A DNA stretch of 64,000 nt, from positions 1 to 64,000 of the forward strand of contig NZ_FOJU01000008.1 in assembly GCF_900111875.1 (NCBI RefSeq), written 5' to 3'. The translations under genes and the position numbers were made by a program. Source of the DNA: Poseidonocella pacifica (GTDB lineage: Bacteria > Pseudomonadota > Alphaproteobacteria > Rhodobacterales > Rhodobacteraceae). Shown in pieces: positions 36,899 through 46,317 of this stretch; the stretch's first letter is position 1, and each line of letters begins with the position of its first letter. The notes beneath the pieces are model-generated. The model was not told the DNA's origin, ran no database searches, and saw only the letters and a program-made list of their open reading frames with translations.

Positions 36899-37690
36899 TC
36901 AGGTTGCGACGGTCATCTTTTCGATGCCGTAGAGTCGGTCGGCTACCACCAGTGCCACGATGGCCAGCAGGAGCTGCAGCGTCGAAAGCGCCGCGATGGA
37001 CGGGTCGAACTGGTGCTCCATGTACGCCAGCATGACCACGGGTAACGTGTTGGTCTGGGCCGAACCAAAGAAGTAGCTTACCGGGAGGTTGTCGAAGGAG
37101 GTCAGAAACGAGAACAGGGAGCCTGCGGCGATGCCGGGTCGTATCAGCGGCAACGTCACTTCGCGGAAGGTTGTGAAGCGCCCCGCGCCAAGGATCATCG
37201 CCGCCTCTTCATATGCGGGCGGCACCGCGCGGTAGACCGCCGCCACCGTGCGGATGACGTAGGGCAGGCAGATCACGGTATGGACAATTGCAAGGCTTAG
37301 GAACGAAATGCCAAAACCAAGCGCCGACAGGAAGAACAGGGAGGCAAAGCCGATCACGATCATCGGCATGGATAGCGGCGATAGCAGGAAGGTGGTGATC
37401 ACCGTGGCCCAACCCGACCGCGCGCGGCTGAGGTAGAGCGCTGCGGGTATGCCCAGCAGGCAGGACGCTACCGTGGCCACCACGCCCAGCCAGAGGCTGG
37501 TGATCAGGCTGTCGATGAACGGCTCGTACTCGAATATCCGCGCGAACCATTTCAGCGACCAGCCCGGGATCGGAAAGGCGGCGTAGCCCGCTTCGGTGAA
37601 CGAGATCACCACCACCACCGCGATGGGCAGGATCATGAAGATGAAGAAGGCGAGGGTGAAGACCCACAGCGCGATGTCCGACAGCCTCAT
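36899..37690 (-). CDS. ABC permease, PotC-like
   Basis: A 263-aa inner-membrane permease with six predicted segments, starting ALWVFTLAFFIFMILPIAVV. The EAA loop is YEEAAMILGAGRFTTFREVT. It pairs with the upstream permease (gap 1 bp) in a spermidine/putrescine-type importer. Confidence 0.92.
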   Translation of the reverse strand: MRLSDIALWVFTLAFFIFMILPIAVVVVISFTEAGYAAFPIPGWSLKWFARIFEYEPFIDSLITSLWLGVVATVASCLLGIPAALYLSRARSGWATVITTFLLSPLSMPMIVIGFASLFFLSALGFGISFLSLAIVHTVICLPYVIRTVAAVYRAVPPAYEEAAMILGAGRFTTFREVTLPLIRPGIAAGSLFSFLTSFDNLPVSYFFGSAQTNTLPVVMLAYMEHQFDPSIAALSTLQLLLAIVALVVADRLYGIEKMTVAT

Positions 37691-37691
37691 C

Positions 37692-38531
37692 CTACACCCC
37701 CTGACGGCGCAGCAGGCGCAGTTGCAGCCACAGGCAAGCCAGCGCGATCATAAGAAGAATGGTGCTCATGGTCGAGGCCAAGGCAAAATCCCGGGTGGTG
37801 TTGAACTGCTGGTAGATCAACAGCGGCAGGGTCTGGAACCCGCCGCCCAGCAGAACCAGCGTGACGAAAGATCCGTTGGCAATCATGAAGACAAGGATTG
37901 CTCCGGTGCCGATGCCATCCACAGTCAGCGGCAGCGTTACTTCGAAGAAGGTACGGATGCGCGACGCGCCCAGCATCAGCGCGCCTTCCTCAAGCCGTCG
38001 GTCGACGCCCTGCAGGACAGAGGCGATGGAAAGCACGGCAAACGGGACCAGAACATGCACCAGCGCGGCAATCGCCAGCCCGGGGGTGTTGAGCCAGCGC
38101 AGCGGCGCGTCGAGCAGGCCAAGGTCGTTGACCAGCCATTGGTTGACCAGCCCGCGCCGCGCGAAGAGCACTTGCCAGCCGAAGGTTCGCATGATGATCG
38201 AGGTCAGCAGCGGCGCGATCAGGAAAAAGATCATGAGCCCCGAAAACCCTCCCGCCTTGCGCACCAGCACGTAGGCTACCGGGTAGGCGATCAGCACCGA
38301 AATCGCCGTCACCGCCGCTGACAGGATCACTGTCTCGGCGATGACACCAAGGTAGAATCTATCGGTCAGGAAATCGGTGTAGCGCGACAGGGTAAAGCCA
38401 CCCTCTCTGATGAACGAACGCGCGGAATTGTCCAGAAGCGGCATCACGAAGAACACCGCGAGGAAGATCAGCGCGGGCGCCAGCAGCAGGGCGCGCCGGG
38501 CGCCGTTCGAAAGGGTGACGGTGGGCATCAT
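37692..38531 (-). CDS. ABC permease, PotB-like
   Basis: A 279-aa permease with six membrane segments and EAA loop LEEGALMLGASRIRTFFEVT. Two adjacent ATGs (38,531 and 38,528) follow GGAGG by 4 and 7 nt, and either may be used; the longer frame upstream is a shadow. It belongs to the same importer as the PotC-like gene. Confidence 0.91.
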   Translation of the reverse strand: MMPTVTLSNGARRALLLAPALIFLAVFFVMPLLDNSARSFIREGGFTLSRYTDFLTDRFYLGVIAETVILSAAVTAISVLIAYPVAYVLVRKAGGFSGLMIFFLIAPLLTSIIMRTFGWQVLFARRGLVNQWLVNDLGLLDAPLRWLNTPGLAIAALVHVLVPFAVLSIASVLQGVDRRLEEGALMLGASRIRTFFEVTLPLTVDGIGTGAILVFMIANGSFVTLVLLGGGFQTLPLLIYQQFNTTRDFALASTMSTILLMIALACLWLQLRLLRRQGV

Positions 38532-38550
38532 GAGGCCTCCGGGGAAAAGG

Positions 38551-38579
38551 GTGCCCCCGCCCGGTGGGCAGGCGAGGGC
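38551..38579 (-). terminator. Hairpin between binding protein and permease
   Basis: A GC-rich imperfect stem (GCCCCCGCCC with GGGCAGGCGAGGGC) lies in the gap after the binding-protein stop. It probably protects the upstream message or reduces read-through so that binding protein is in excess. Confidence 0.5.
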
Positions 38580-38586
38580 GGCAAGA

Positions 38587-39627
38587 TCACATTCCGATCT
38601 CGCGGTTCCAGCGGTCGATCCAGTCGTTGCGAACGCGGGCAATATCCGCGTAGGGGGGCAGGTTCGCCTCCGACAGCGGGGTCACGCGCGAGGCAAGCTT
38701 TTCGGAGTACTCGACCTGCGTGTTGGTCACGCCATAGTTCAGGATCTCGGCGAATTTCGCCTGATTGCCGGCGTCCAGCACCTCATTGAGGTAGTCCCAC
38801 GCGAGATCCGAGGCGTTTTTGGGTTTTTGGATTGCCACGGCGGTCATGGCGCCGCCTTCTTCCGGGTTGATGAAGTCGATCCAGTCGACGCCCTCGTCCA
38901 CGTGGTTCCAGGTGCGGCCGTCGAAATAGATGCCGAGGTCGGCCTCACCCGAGGCGAGGTGGTTGAAGAAGTCGTTGGGGCCGGCCCAGAAAACGAGGTT
39001 GTCCTTCATCTTCGCCATCGCCTCGAAGAACGGATCGACATTGTCCACGTCACCGCCAAGCGCGTTGTTGATCGCCCAGAGGAAGAACACCGTGGTCGGT
39101 CCGTAAGAGATCGACGGCACCGAGGCGATGAATTCGCCCGAGGACACGCGCTCGACGAAATCTGCGAAGCTGCGCGGCGGTTCGGAGACGATCTGCTTGT
39201 TGTAGGTGATGCCGCCGACGCCATAGTCGAAATAGGTCCCCTTGCCGAGGCAGGCGTCGGTGAATTCCTGCGGGATGTACTGCAGGTTCGGCAGCTTCTC
39301 GACGGTGAAGTCGTCCATCAAGTCGCCCTCGGCGGCCAGTACGGCAAGGTCCGGCGACATGATCAGTACGTCAAGCGGCGGCTGCTCGGGGTTGGCCTCG
39401 ACCTGCGAGAGCCATTGTGCCGGACCGCCAAGCGACACAGTGGCAGTGGCACCAGTCTTTGCCTCGAAGGGCGCGACAAAGCAGTCGCGGATCGCCTGTT
39501 CCCAGACGCCGCCATAGGCGGTGACGTTGAGCGTGCCTCCTTGCGCTCGCAGCGGCAGGCCGCTGAGCCCCAGAAGGGTCGTGGTGGCACCGGCGGTGCC
39601 GAGAAAGCGGCGGCGGTTCATAGTCAT
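38587..39627 (-). CDS. ABC substrate-binding protein, PotD-like, Tat signal
   Basis: A 346-aa extracellular solute-binding protein. The N-terminus MTMNRRRFLGTAGATTTLLG has a twin-arginine motif, so it is exported folded, with cleavage after LRAQ. The mature part shows NVTAYGGVWEQAIRD, family 1/PotD-like. ATG 39,627 has GGAGG 7 nt upstream; the longer start is unlikely. The ligand is unknown; hydantoinase A/B upstream suggests a cyclic amide or hydantoin derivative. Confidence 0.92.
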   Translation of the reverse strand: MTMNRRRFLGTAGATTTLLGLSGLPLRAQGGTLNVTAYGGVWEQAIRDCFVAPFEAKTGATATVSLGGPAQWLSQVEANPEQPPLDVLIMSPDLAVLAAEGDLMDDFTVEKLPNLQYIPQEFTDACLGKGTYFDYGVGGITYNKQIVSEPPRSFADFVERVSSGEFIASVPSISYGPTTVFFLWAINNALGGDVDNVDPFFEAMAKMKDNLVFWAGPNDFFNHLASGEADLGIYFDGRTWNHVDEGVDWIDFINPEEGGAMTAVAIQKPKNASDLAWDYLNEVLDAGNQAKFAEILNYGVTNTQVEYSEKLASRVTPLSEANLPPYADIARVRNDWIDRWNREIGM

Positions 39628-39656
39628 TGTCGTTCCTCCGTTGGGTTTCATGTCGT

Positions 39657-41645
39657 TCAAAGGGTCTCGAGCAGGGTGGTCAGCTTCTTGCGAGCCGTTT
39701 CCGCCTGTGCTTGGCTGACCGCATTGCGCGGAAAGCTGCTGGGCAGTTCCGCCAGCACGGTTTCAAATATCTCGCGGCGGCGGGCCTGGCGCTGCGACAG
39801 CGGCAGGGCCAGTAGCGCAGCGTTGAGCCGGTCCATTGCAGTTGGTGAAAAGATGCCATCCCATGCGTCCCGCTCGGGGCCAAAGACAGTGCCTTCGCCG
39901 CTGCCTGCGGCCTGACGTAGCTCAGTAGTGGCCTCAAGGTCGATCTTGCCATCCGATAGCGCCACTCCGTAGTCACGCCGCGCCGCCTGAGCAGTCACGA
40001 ACCCTGCCTGGACATCTGCGAGAACCGCCTCTGCGGCGCGCTGCATCGGATTGCCAAAGCCGCCTGCACCGGGGGTGCGGAAGGTGACTGTGTCGCCCGC
40101 CTGTACCTCAAGAATGTCGATCTTGCCGAGGCGTCGCTCACGCGGGGCGCCTTCATTGATGACAAGCGATCCGGGCTGGCCGGGTTGGCCACCCGCCTGT
40201 CCCCATGGCCGGAACATCAGCCGCTCCATGCCGCGACCAAGCACATGGCTGCCGTCGGTCAGGACCTTGAAGCTCAATTCCATGCCGCAGCCGCCACGCC
40301 ATTGCCCGGCGCCGCCACTGTCGGGACGCAGGCCGTAGTGTAGCACCTCGACGCCCAGCTCGGCCTCGACGGTCTCGACCGGGTTGTTGGCGAGGTTCGA
40401 GATCCCGCTGTCGCGCCCATCGACGCCATCATGGCCACGCCGCGCGCCAGTGCCGCCGATCAGGGGCTCGATCACTTGCACAATGCGGCCACCGGTCGCC
40501 TTGGGCTCACTCATCACGATGGGAATGACGGTGCCAGAGGCTGCAGCGGGCAGCACGTCAGGCAGGGCAAGGCCGAAGGCGCCGTTGAGGATGTCGTTCA
40601 CGCGGATCGCGGCGGCGTGGCGTACGCCGGTCGCTGCCGGTTCCTCTGGGTTCACGAGGCTGCCCAGCGGTGTGTAGATCGACAGCGGTCGCAGCAGGCC
40701 TGCGTTCAGCGGGGCGGAGTGGTCCAGCGTCTGCACCAGCGCCAGCATCCGCAGCGTCAGCCACGCGTGGGGCCGCCCGCAGGACGGGATGTTCATCGCG
40801 GTAGCCACCTGCGGATCGGAGCCGGTGAAATCGAGGTGGACCTTGCCGTCCGCAATTTCGACCGTCACTGCAAGGCGCACGGGAATGCGGCTCGCCGCAT
40901 CGTCGTCGAGGTAATCGGAAAATCGGTAGCTGCCTGCTGGAAAGGTCCGCAACACCGCTTCGGCTTTACCTGCGGCATAGGACATCAGCGCCTCGGGCGC
41001 GCTCTTCAGGGTCTCTACCCCGTGCTGCCCGACCAACTGCGCCACCCGCCGACGCCCGGTGCTGAGCGCGGCCAGCATGGCCCGGATGTCGCCCATGTTG
41101 GCCTCGGGGGTGCGCGAGTTGGCGTCGAGGAACAGCTTCACCTCGGGGGCCATCTCGCCTTTTCGCATCAGCTTGACGGGGGGGATGCGCAGACCTTCTT
41201 GAAAGATCTCGGTGTTCAACGGCGAAATTGACGAGGCAACGCGCCCGCCCACGTCAGAGCAGTGTACGAAGCACCATCCATAGGCGATGATCTGGCCGTC
41301 ATGAAAAAAGGGCTCGATCACGTGCAGGTCGGGCAGATGTGTCGCGAGGCCCGTCGAGCGATAGGGATCATTGGTCAAGATAACATCGCCCGGCTCAAGC
41401 GCGCCTTGGGTTTCGACCACCGATTGGATTGCGGGCAGGCATTCAAGTCCGACGAAACCCGATACCCCGATGGAGCGCGGATAGGCGTAGAACCGGCCGT
41501 CGAGTCCTGCCAGGGCGCAGGCAAAATCGGCGGTCTCCTTGACGTAGAGGGTGCGCCCGGTGCGTTGCAGCGTCAGACACATTTCTTCGGTCACCGAGGC
41601 GACTTTGTTGCCGAGGATCTCCAGCAGGACGGGATCGATGTTCAT
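39657..41645 (-). CDS. Hydantoinase B/oxoprolinase family protein
   Basis: A 662-aa HyuB-type subunit. Landmarks are EEMCLTLQRTGRTLYVKE, ILTNDPYRSTGLATHLPD and HCSDVGGR near the N-terminus and GAGGFGNPMQRA late. With HyuA it forms ATP-dependent enzymes such as N-methylhydantoinase, 5-oxoprolinase or acetone/acetophenone carboxylases; sequence alone does not choose. The start overlaps the hyuA stop by 4 bp. Confidence 0.92.
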   Translation of the reverse strand: MNIDPVLLEILGNKVASVTEEMCLTLQRTGRTLYVKETADFACALAGLDGRFYAYPRSIGVSGFVGLECLPAIQSVVETQGALEPGDVILTNDPYRSTGLATHLPDLHVIEPFFHDGQIIAYGWCFVHCSDVGGRVASSISPLNTEIFQEGLRIPPVKLMRKGEMAPEVKLFLDANSRTPEANMGDIRAMLAALSTGRRRVAQLVGQHGVETLKSAPEALMSYAAGKAEAVLRTFPAGSYRFSDYLDDDAASRIPVRLAVTVEIADGKVHLDFTGSDPQVATAMNIPSCGRPHAWLTLRMLALVQTLDHSAPLNAGLLRPLSIYTPLGSLVNPEEPAATGVRHAAAIRVNDILNGAFGLALPDVLPAAASGTVIPIVMSEPKATGGRIVQVIEPLIGGTGARRGHDGVDGRDSGISNLANNPVETVEAELGVEVLHYGLRPDSGGAGQWRGGCGMELSFKVLTDGSHVLGRGMERLMFRPWGQAGGQPGQPGSLVINEGAPRERRLGKIDILEVQAGDTVTFRTPGAGGFGNPMQRAAEAVLADVQAGFVTAQAARRDYGVALSDGKIDLEATTELRQAAGSGEGTVFGPERDAWDGIFSPTAMDRLNAALLALPLSQRQARRREIFETVLAELPSSFPRNAVSQAQAETARKKLTTLLETL

Positions 41646-43696
41646 GCCGGAGCCCTTTCGATGATGATGTTGCCGTGCGCGTCGACTGATCCGATCCAGT
41701 TGGGGAGGATCACGGTGGTGGTCTCGGGCTGCTCGACCACGGCGGGGCCGGGGATTTGCGCACCGGCGCCGAGCGCGCCGCGTTCATGCACGGTTGCCAT
41801 AAGCCACGTGCCCTTGTGGAACAGTGGGCGGCGGGCCTTGACCGGGGCACCGTCACCGGTGGCCACGGAGGCGGCAAGTGGTTGACCTGCGCCGATCAAC
41901 GCAAGTCGGATGGTGCCAATCTCAACCGGGGCGACGGTGTCGCGGAAGCCGTAGATCCGCTCATGCTCATGGTGGAAGGCCTCGGCCCAATCCTCGACCC
42001 CGTCCAGAGAGACGCGCAGCTCGTAGGCCTGACCGGCGTAGCGCATATCGGCAGAGCGTTCGACGCGGCGGTCGACCACATCCGGAAGCTCGCCCTCAAG
42101 CCATGCGTGACCCTCGGCTTCCATCGCCGCAAAGGTGGACTCTGCGGCTTTTGCTGAGGCGTCGTCCAATAGCGTGCGCAAGGAGCGCACGAAGTCGCGA
42201 CGGAGGTCTGCGCCCGCTGCGCCCATGGCACAATAGGCCCCTGCGGCTTGCGGCACGAGGATGCGCCCGATGCCGATTTCTTCGGCCAAAAGGTTGGCAT
42301 GGGTCGGGCCCGCTCCACCAAAGGGCAGCAGCACGAAATCGCGCGGATCGAGACCGCGTTCCGCCATTGTGCGGAAGAGCGAGCCCGCCATGCCGGCGGA
42401 GGCCACCGCAAGCGCGCCCTCGGCAAGGCGGGCGGCTATGTCCTCGCCCTCCATGCCCACGCGCCCGGCCACGGTCTCGAGCGCGGCCAGCGCGGCTGCT
42501 CCGTCGAGCGGCATGGCTCCCCCGCCGAATTGCGCTGGGTCGATGTAGCCCATTGCGATGAAGCAGTCGGTGACCGCGGGCTCGAGCCCGCCGCGTCCGT
42601 AGGAGACCGGGCCGGGGTGGGCACCTGCACTGTGCGGGCCAACTTTCAGAACGCCCTGCGCGTCGGCCCAAACGATCGACCCACCGCCCGCGCCGATGGC
42701 GTTCACATCGACCACTGGCAGCACGAGGGGCAACCCGCCGATATCGGTGCGCGTCGCGATGCCGGCAGTGCCGTCCGTGGCGACCGCCATGTCCGACGAT
42801 GTGCCGCCCATGTCGAAAGTGATAATGTTTTCCATCCCCGACTGTGCCGCCTGCCGCACGGCTGCCATCACGCCGGAGGCAGGGCCGGAAAGGATGGTCT
42901 CGATGGGCCGCGCCACGGCGGACCCCACGGACAACGAGCCACCATTAGACGCAGTGATCAGGAGCGGAGCTGTAACTCCGATGCGCTCGAGGCCCTCGGT
43001 GAGGCGCGCGAAATAGGCGTCCATCAACGGCTGAATATAGGCGTTCAGGCAGGCCACGAGGGTGCGTTCGTATTCGCGGATCTCAGGCCAGATGGCGGCA
43101 GCGGAAGAGATCGGCAGCGACATGCGCTGCGCGAGAGCGTCGGCAATACGCGCCTCGGCCTCGGGGGCCGCATAGCCATTGATCAGCATCAGCGCAGTGG
43201 CGTCGAGGTTCAATGCGTTCAGTTCGGTGGCAACGCGATCTAGCTCGGACTCCGAGGGTGCGCGGGTAAGTGTGCCGTCCCGGTCGAAGCGGGCATCGAT
43301 TTCAACGACGCGCGCGCGGGGCACCAGCGGCACCTCCTTGGCGGCGTGCAGATCAAAGGACGACGGCATTCGGCAGCGCGCAATTTCAAGAATGTCGCGG
43401 AAGCCCTTGGTAACCACAAGGCCGATGGTCGCGCCCCGGCGCTGGATGATCGCATTGAGCCCGATGGTGGTGCCGTGGATCATCCCCCCCACGTCCGACG
43501 GCTGCATTCCTTCATGGGCCAGGAACTTTTGCAGACCTTCGAGCAGCGCACGCGACGGATCGTCAGGGGTCGAGGGTTCCTTGAAGAGTGCGACGCGCCC
43601 GGTCACGGCGTCGGTCATGACGAAATCCGTGAAAGTACCGCCGACGTCGATACCGATACGCAGCCGGCCGGCAGACCCGTTTTCGAGGTTGTTCAT
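41642..43696 (-). CDS. Hydantoinase A/oxoprolinase family protein
   Basis: A 684-aa HyuA-type subunit with actin-like ATPase elements: RIGIDVGGTFTDFV (phosphate 1), GGMIHGTTIGLNAI, ITFDMGGTSSDMAV (phosphate 2) and LPFGGAGPTHA. It activates the substrate with ATP for ring opening or carboxylation. It is three bases from the ATPase gene and coupled to hyuB. Confidence 0.93.
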   Translation of the reverse strand: MNNLENGSAGRLRIGIDVGGTFTDFVMTDAVTGRVALFKEPSTPDDPSRALLEGLQKFLAHEGMQPSDVGGMIHGTTIGLNAIIQRRGATIGLVVTKGFRDILEIARCRMPSSFDLHAAKEVPLVPRARVVEIDARFDRDGTLTRAPSESELDRVATELNALNLDATALMLINGYAAPEAEARIADALAQRMSLPISSAAAIWPEIREYERTLVACLNAYIQPLMDAYFARLTEGLERIGVTAPLLITASNGGSLSVGSAVARPIETILSGPASGVMAAVRQAAQSGMENIITFDMGGTSSDMAVATDGTAGIATRTDIGGLPLVLPVVDVNAIGAGGGSIVWADAQGVLKVGPHSAGAHPGPVSYGRGGLEPAVTDCFIAMGYIDPAQFGGGAMPLDGAAALAALETVAGRVGMEGEDIAARLAEGALAVASAGMAGSLFRTMAERGLDPRDFVLLPFGGAGPTHANLLAEEIGIGRILVPQAAGAYCAMGAAGADLRRDFVRSLRTLLDDASAKAAESTFAAMEAEGHAWLEGELPDVVDRRVERSADMRYAGQAYELRVSLDGVEDWAEAFHHEHERIYGFRDTVAPVEIGTIRLALIGAGQPLAASVATGDGAPVKARRPLFHKGTWLMATVHERGALGAGAQIPGPAVVEQPETTTVILPNWIGSVDAHGNIIIERAPA

Positions 43697-43699
43697 GTT

Positions 43700-44782
43700 T
43701 TACTCCTTCGGCGCGGAGCCGGTGACGATAACGCCATGCTCCACGGGCCAGCCCACGCGTACCTCGGCTCCGGCTGCAAGACTGGTCTGCCCCAGCGCAG
43801 TGTCAGCCTGTCGATAGGCGATAATCTCGGTGCCCGACCCATCCAGCGTAATCTGATAGGCGGCGTAGGCGCCCCGGAAACTGGCAGCGGTGATGCGTCC
43901 GCGCAGGTTCTGCGGCAGGGTGGCGGCGTCATCGCCCAGCACCACCCGCTCGGGGCGCACCGACAGGGTCGCCGTCTCGGCCGCGGGACGCGAGGGCAGG
44001 GGTAGCGCGCCCGCTTTGGTCACCAGAACGCCATCCCGCACCCGTCCTTCAAAGAGGTTCGAGTTGCCGAGAAAGGTGGCGACAAAGGCGGTTTCAGGCC
44101 GGTCATAGATGTCGTTCGGAGCGCCCAGTTGCAGGATGCGCCCGCCGTGCATCACGGCGATCTTGTCGGACATGGACATCGCTTCCTCCTGATCGTGGGT
44201 GACCAGAAGGGCGGTAATGCCAAGCCGCTGCTGCATCTCGCGGATCTCGAACTGCATGGATTCTCGCAGCGACTTGTCGAGCGCGCCGAGCGGCTCATCA
44301 AGCAGAAGAACCCGCGGGTTCACCACCAGCGCCCGAGCCAGCGCTACGCGCTGCTGTTGCCCCCCCGACAGTTGCGCGGGATACATGTCCTCGCGTCCCG
44401 CAAGATGCACCATGTCGAGCATGCGCCTGACTTCCCCGTCCTGCACCTGCTTCGAGGCGCCGCCCATGCGCAGGCCAAAAGCAATGTTCTCTCCCACGGT
44501 GCGGTGCGGGAAGAGCGAGTAGCTCTGGAATACCATTCCCAGCCCACGTTTGTTCGGGGGCAGGCGGGTCATGTCCTCGCCGCCGATGGTGATCGTGCCG
44601 CTGTCGGGGCTATCGAAGCCTGCCACCATTCGCAGGGTTGTGGTCTTGCCGCAGCCCGACGGCCCGAGAAGCGACACCAGCGCACCCGGCTCCACCGACA
44701 GATCAAGGCTGTCGACCGCTTTGAGCGGGCCGAAGGTCTTGGAGATGGCGCTCAGCGTCAGCGCAGAGGAGAGATCGGTCAT
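43700..44782 (-). CDS. ABC ATPase, PotA-like
   Basis: A 360-aa ATP-binding subunit of a spermidine/putrescine or iron type importer. Walker A GPSGCGKTT is at 40-48, the signature is [15 protein letters not shown], Walker B VLLLDEP, and a C-terminal TOBE domain follows (SVRPERVVL). It is first in the eight-gene operon; its promoter region faces the lacI-type gene and contains the palindromes at 44,811-44,834. Confidence 0.93.
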   Translation of the reverse strand: MTDLSSALTLSAISKTFGPLKAVDSLDLSVEPGALVSLLGPSGCGKTTTLRMVAGFDSPDSGTITIGGEDMTRLPPNKRGLGMVFQSYSLFPHRTVGENIAFGLRMGGASKQVQDGEVRRMLDMVHLAGREDMYPAQLSGGQQQRVALARALVVNPRVLLLDEPLGALDKSLRESMQFEIREMQQRLGITALLVTHDQEEAMSMSDKIAVMHGGRILQLGAPNDIYDRPETAFVATFLGNSNLFEGRVRDGVLVTKAGALPLPSRPAAETATLSVRPERVVLGDDAATLPQNLRGRITAASFRGAYAAYQITLDGSGTEIIAYRQADTALGQTSLAAGAEVRVGWPVEHGVIVTGSAPKE

Positions 44783-44810
44783 ACGGACTCCAACAGGTCT
44801 GTTCGAAAAC

Positions 44811-44824
44811 TTGTAGCGCTACAA
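44811..44824. promoter_or_regulatory. LacI-type operator palindrome
   Basis: TTGTAGCGCTACAA is a perfect 14-bp palindrome with a central CG, the form bound by LacI/GalR proteins, located in the 131-bp gap between the PotA-like operon and the divergent LacI-family gene. Binding by that regulator is inferred. Confidence 0.75.
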
Positions 44825-44834
44825 AAATTTTGTA
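44820..44834. promoter_or_regulatory. Second dyad overlapping the operator
   Basis: TACAAAAATTTTGTA is a perfect 15-bp odd dyad that shares TACAA with the operator. It may be a second, weaker regulator site or part of the promoter. Confidence 0.45.
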
Positions 44835-44913
44835 AAGGGTGAATGTTCGACCCTGTGACCGCTTGCCAATTCCATTTGGGCGGGTCAGTTTCAGGCAGCA
44901 TCAAAGAGTTCCC

Positions 44914-45918
44914 ATGTCCGATACCCCTTCGATTTCACCAAAAAGCCTGACAATGCAGGACGTTGCCGATGCCGCTGGCGTGTCGCCGATGACCGTCTCG
45001 AATTGTTTCCGCTACCCTGAGAGGGTCCGCGAGAAGACACGAATGGCAGTGATGAAAATTGCGGCAGATCTCGGGTATGTCCCGAATCTTTCCGCAGGCA
45101 CCCTGGCCGCGGGCAGCAGTCGCGTCATCGGAGCGGTGCTTCCATCAATGCGAAATTCGTCGTTCTACAACTACAATTCCGGCTTGCGACAGGCTGCGGC
45201 TGCCCGAGGTCTGGAACTCATCACCATGATCGCCGAAACTCCCGAGGAAGAGCTGTCGGCGGTACAGACCTTATTGGGTCTGCGGGTCGCTGGGGTGGCG
45301 CTGGTGGCCGGGCCCCACGAGCCCGGACTGAGCCAGCTCTTGGCGCTCGCGGGCGTGCCGGTTGTGGAAAGCTGGGCTGGCGAAGACGCTATCGGGCGCG
45401 GCGTCTGCTACGACGTGGGCGCTGCAAGCCGCGCTCTGACCCGTCATCTTATCGCACAAGGCCGCCGCCGTATCGGCTTCGTCGAGGTGACCGGCGGTGG
45501 TGGTCAGCGCTATGCTATGCGCCTGCCCGCCTTCCGCCAAGAGATGTTCGCCGCCGGACTGTCGGACTCTCTCGTGCTCACAGTACGGGCCGCCGATGGC
45601 TTTGCATCCGGAGCGACGATTTTGGATTCATTCCTCGCGCTTGAGCCGAACCTGGATGCGATCCTCTGCCCGACTGATGTGGTTGCCGCCGGGGCGCTCT
45701 TCGAATGTCAGCGACGGGGGCTCGCCGTGCCGGGGGACATCGCCGTAGCGGGCTGGGGTGACTATGATATTGGGCGGCAGGTGTCGCCGATGCTCACGAC
45801 CGTGCGGCCGTTTTCAGACGAGATCGGTAAGGGAGCGATAGAGGTGCTGACCGGGGATCATGAAGGCTCCGGAGCGGTCGCGACCCCCTTCGCTCTGCAA
45901 TTGCGCGAAAGCGCCTGA
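44914..45918 (+). CDS. LacI-family transcriptional regulator
   Basis: A 334-aa LacI/GalR repressor. The HTH is LTMQDVADAAGVSPMTVSNC, followed by the hinge helix (SAGTLAAGSSRVIG) and a periplasmic-binding-like effector domain with DAILCPTDVVAAGALFECQ. The start at 44,914 (MSDTPS) leaves out a 25-residue extension with no HTH; the ribosome site is weak (AAAGAG). Divergent from the hydantoinase A/B operon and probably its repressor, released by the imported substrate. Confidence 0.92.
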   Translation: MSDTPSISPKSLTMQDVADAAGVSPMTVSNCFRYPERVREKTRMAVMKIAADLGYVPNLSAGTLAAGSSRVIGAVLPSMRNSSFYNYNSGLRQAAAARGLELITMIAETPEEELSAVQTLLGLRVAGVALVAGPHEPGLSQLLALAGVPVVESWAGEDAIGRGVCYDVGAASRALTRHLIAQGRRRIGFVEVTGGGGQRYAMRLPAFRQEMFAAGLSDSLVLTVRAADGFASGATILDSFLALEPNLDAILCPTDVVAAGALFECQRRGLAVPGDIAVAGWGDYDIGRQVSPMLTTVRPFSDEIGKGAIEVLTGDHEGSGAVATPFALQLRESA

Positions 45919-45990
45919 GCGCGCGGCTCGGTGCTGTACCAGTAGCCGACCAGTCGAGTTGAAGACGGGGCAGCCAACTTTGGCGAACGC

Positions 45991-46024
45991 GCCGCGTACT
46001 CGTATGACGCGGCTTTTCCTTTTT
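45991..46024 (+). terminator. Intrinsic terminator of the lacI-type gene
   Basis: GCCGCGT (45,991-45,997) pairs with ACGCGGC (46,007-46,013) around a 9-nt loop, followed by TTTTCCTTTTT. A textbook rho-independent signal 72 bp after the lacI-type stop. Confidence 0.9.
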
Positions 46025-46124
46025 CCCGCAAAAACTTACCATCCGGGCGAGTTGTGTGCCTCACTTAACGTCATTCTCTATCATGATACTGTCAAACCAA
46101 CTCACCGAGGAGTTCAGACGTTCG

Positions 46125-46285
46125 CTGCGCCACACCGGGGGTCATTCAGCACCTTGGACAGGTCATCGATCGCGGCCCGGTGGAACTCTGCCAGATCCGG
46201 CGTGATCTCGATGGCCTACTGGGTCAGATCTGCCACCAATGCCTTCTTGGTTGCCTCTGCCTCCGCCAGATGACGTGCTCCCAGT
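46125..46285 (-). pseudogene. Serine recombinase C-terminal relic
   Basis: One minus-strand frame reads ARHLAEAEATKKALVADLTQ, a TAG, then AIEITPDLAEFHRAAIDDLS and KVLNDP. This matches the coiled-coil C-terminal region of large serine recombinases (ITPDLAE, DDLxxxLNDP). Catalytic and DNA-binding parts are absent. It is a second, older integrase trace in the window. Confidence 0.6.
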
Positions 46286-46317
46286 AGAGACCGCGGTTAT
46301 TGGTTCGCTCTGTTCAG

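Noticed and set aside
38410-39915. 501-aa plus-strand open frame
   Set aside because: It is antisense to the Tat-exported binding protein and hydantoinase B, lacks a ribosome site and any family motif, and is explained by GC-rich codon bias.
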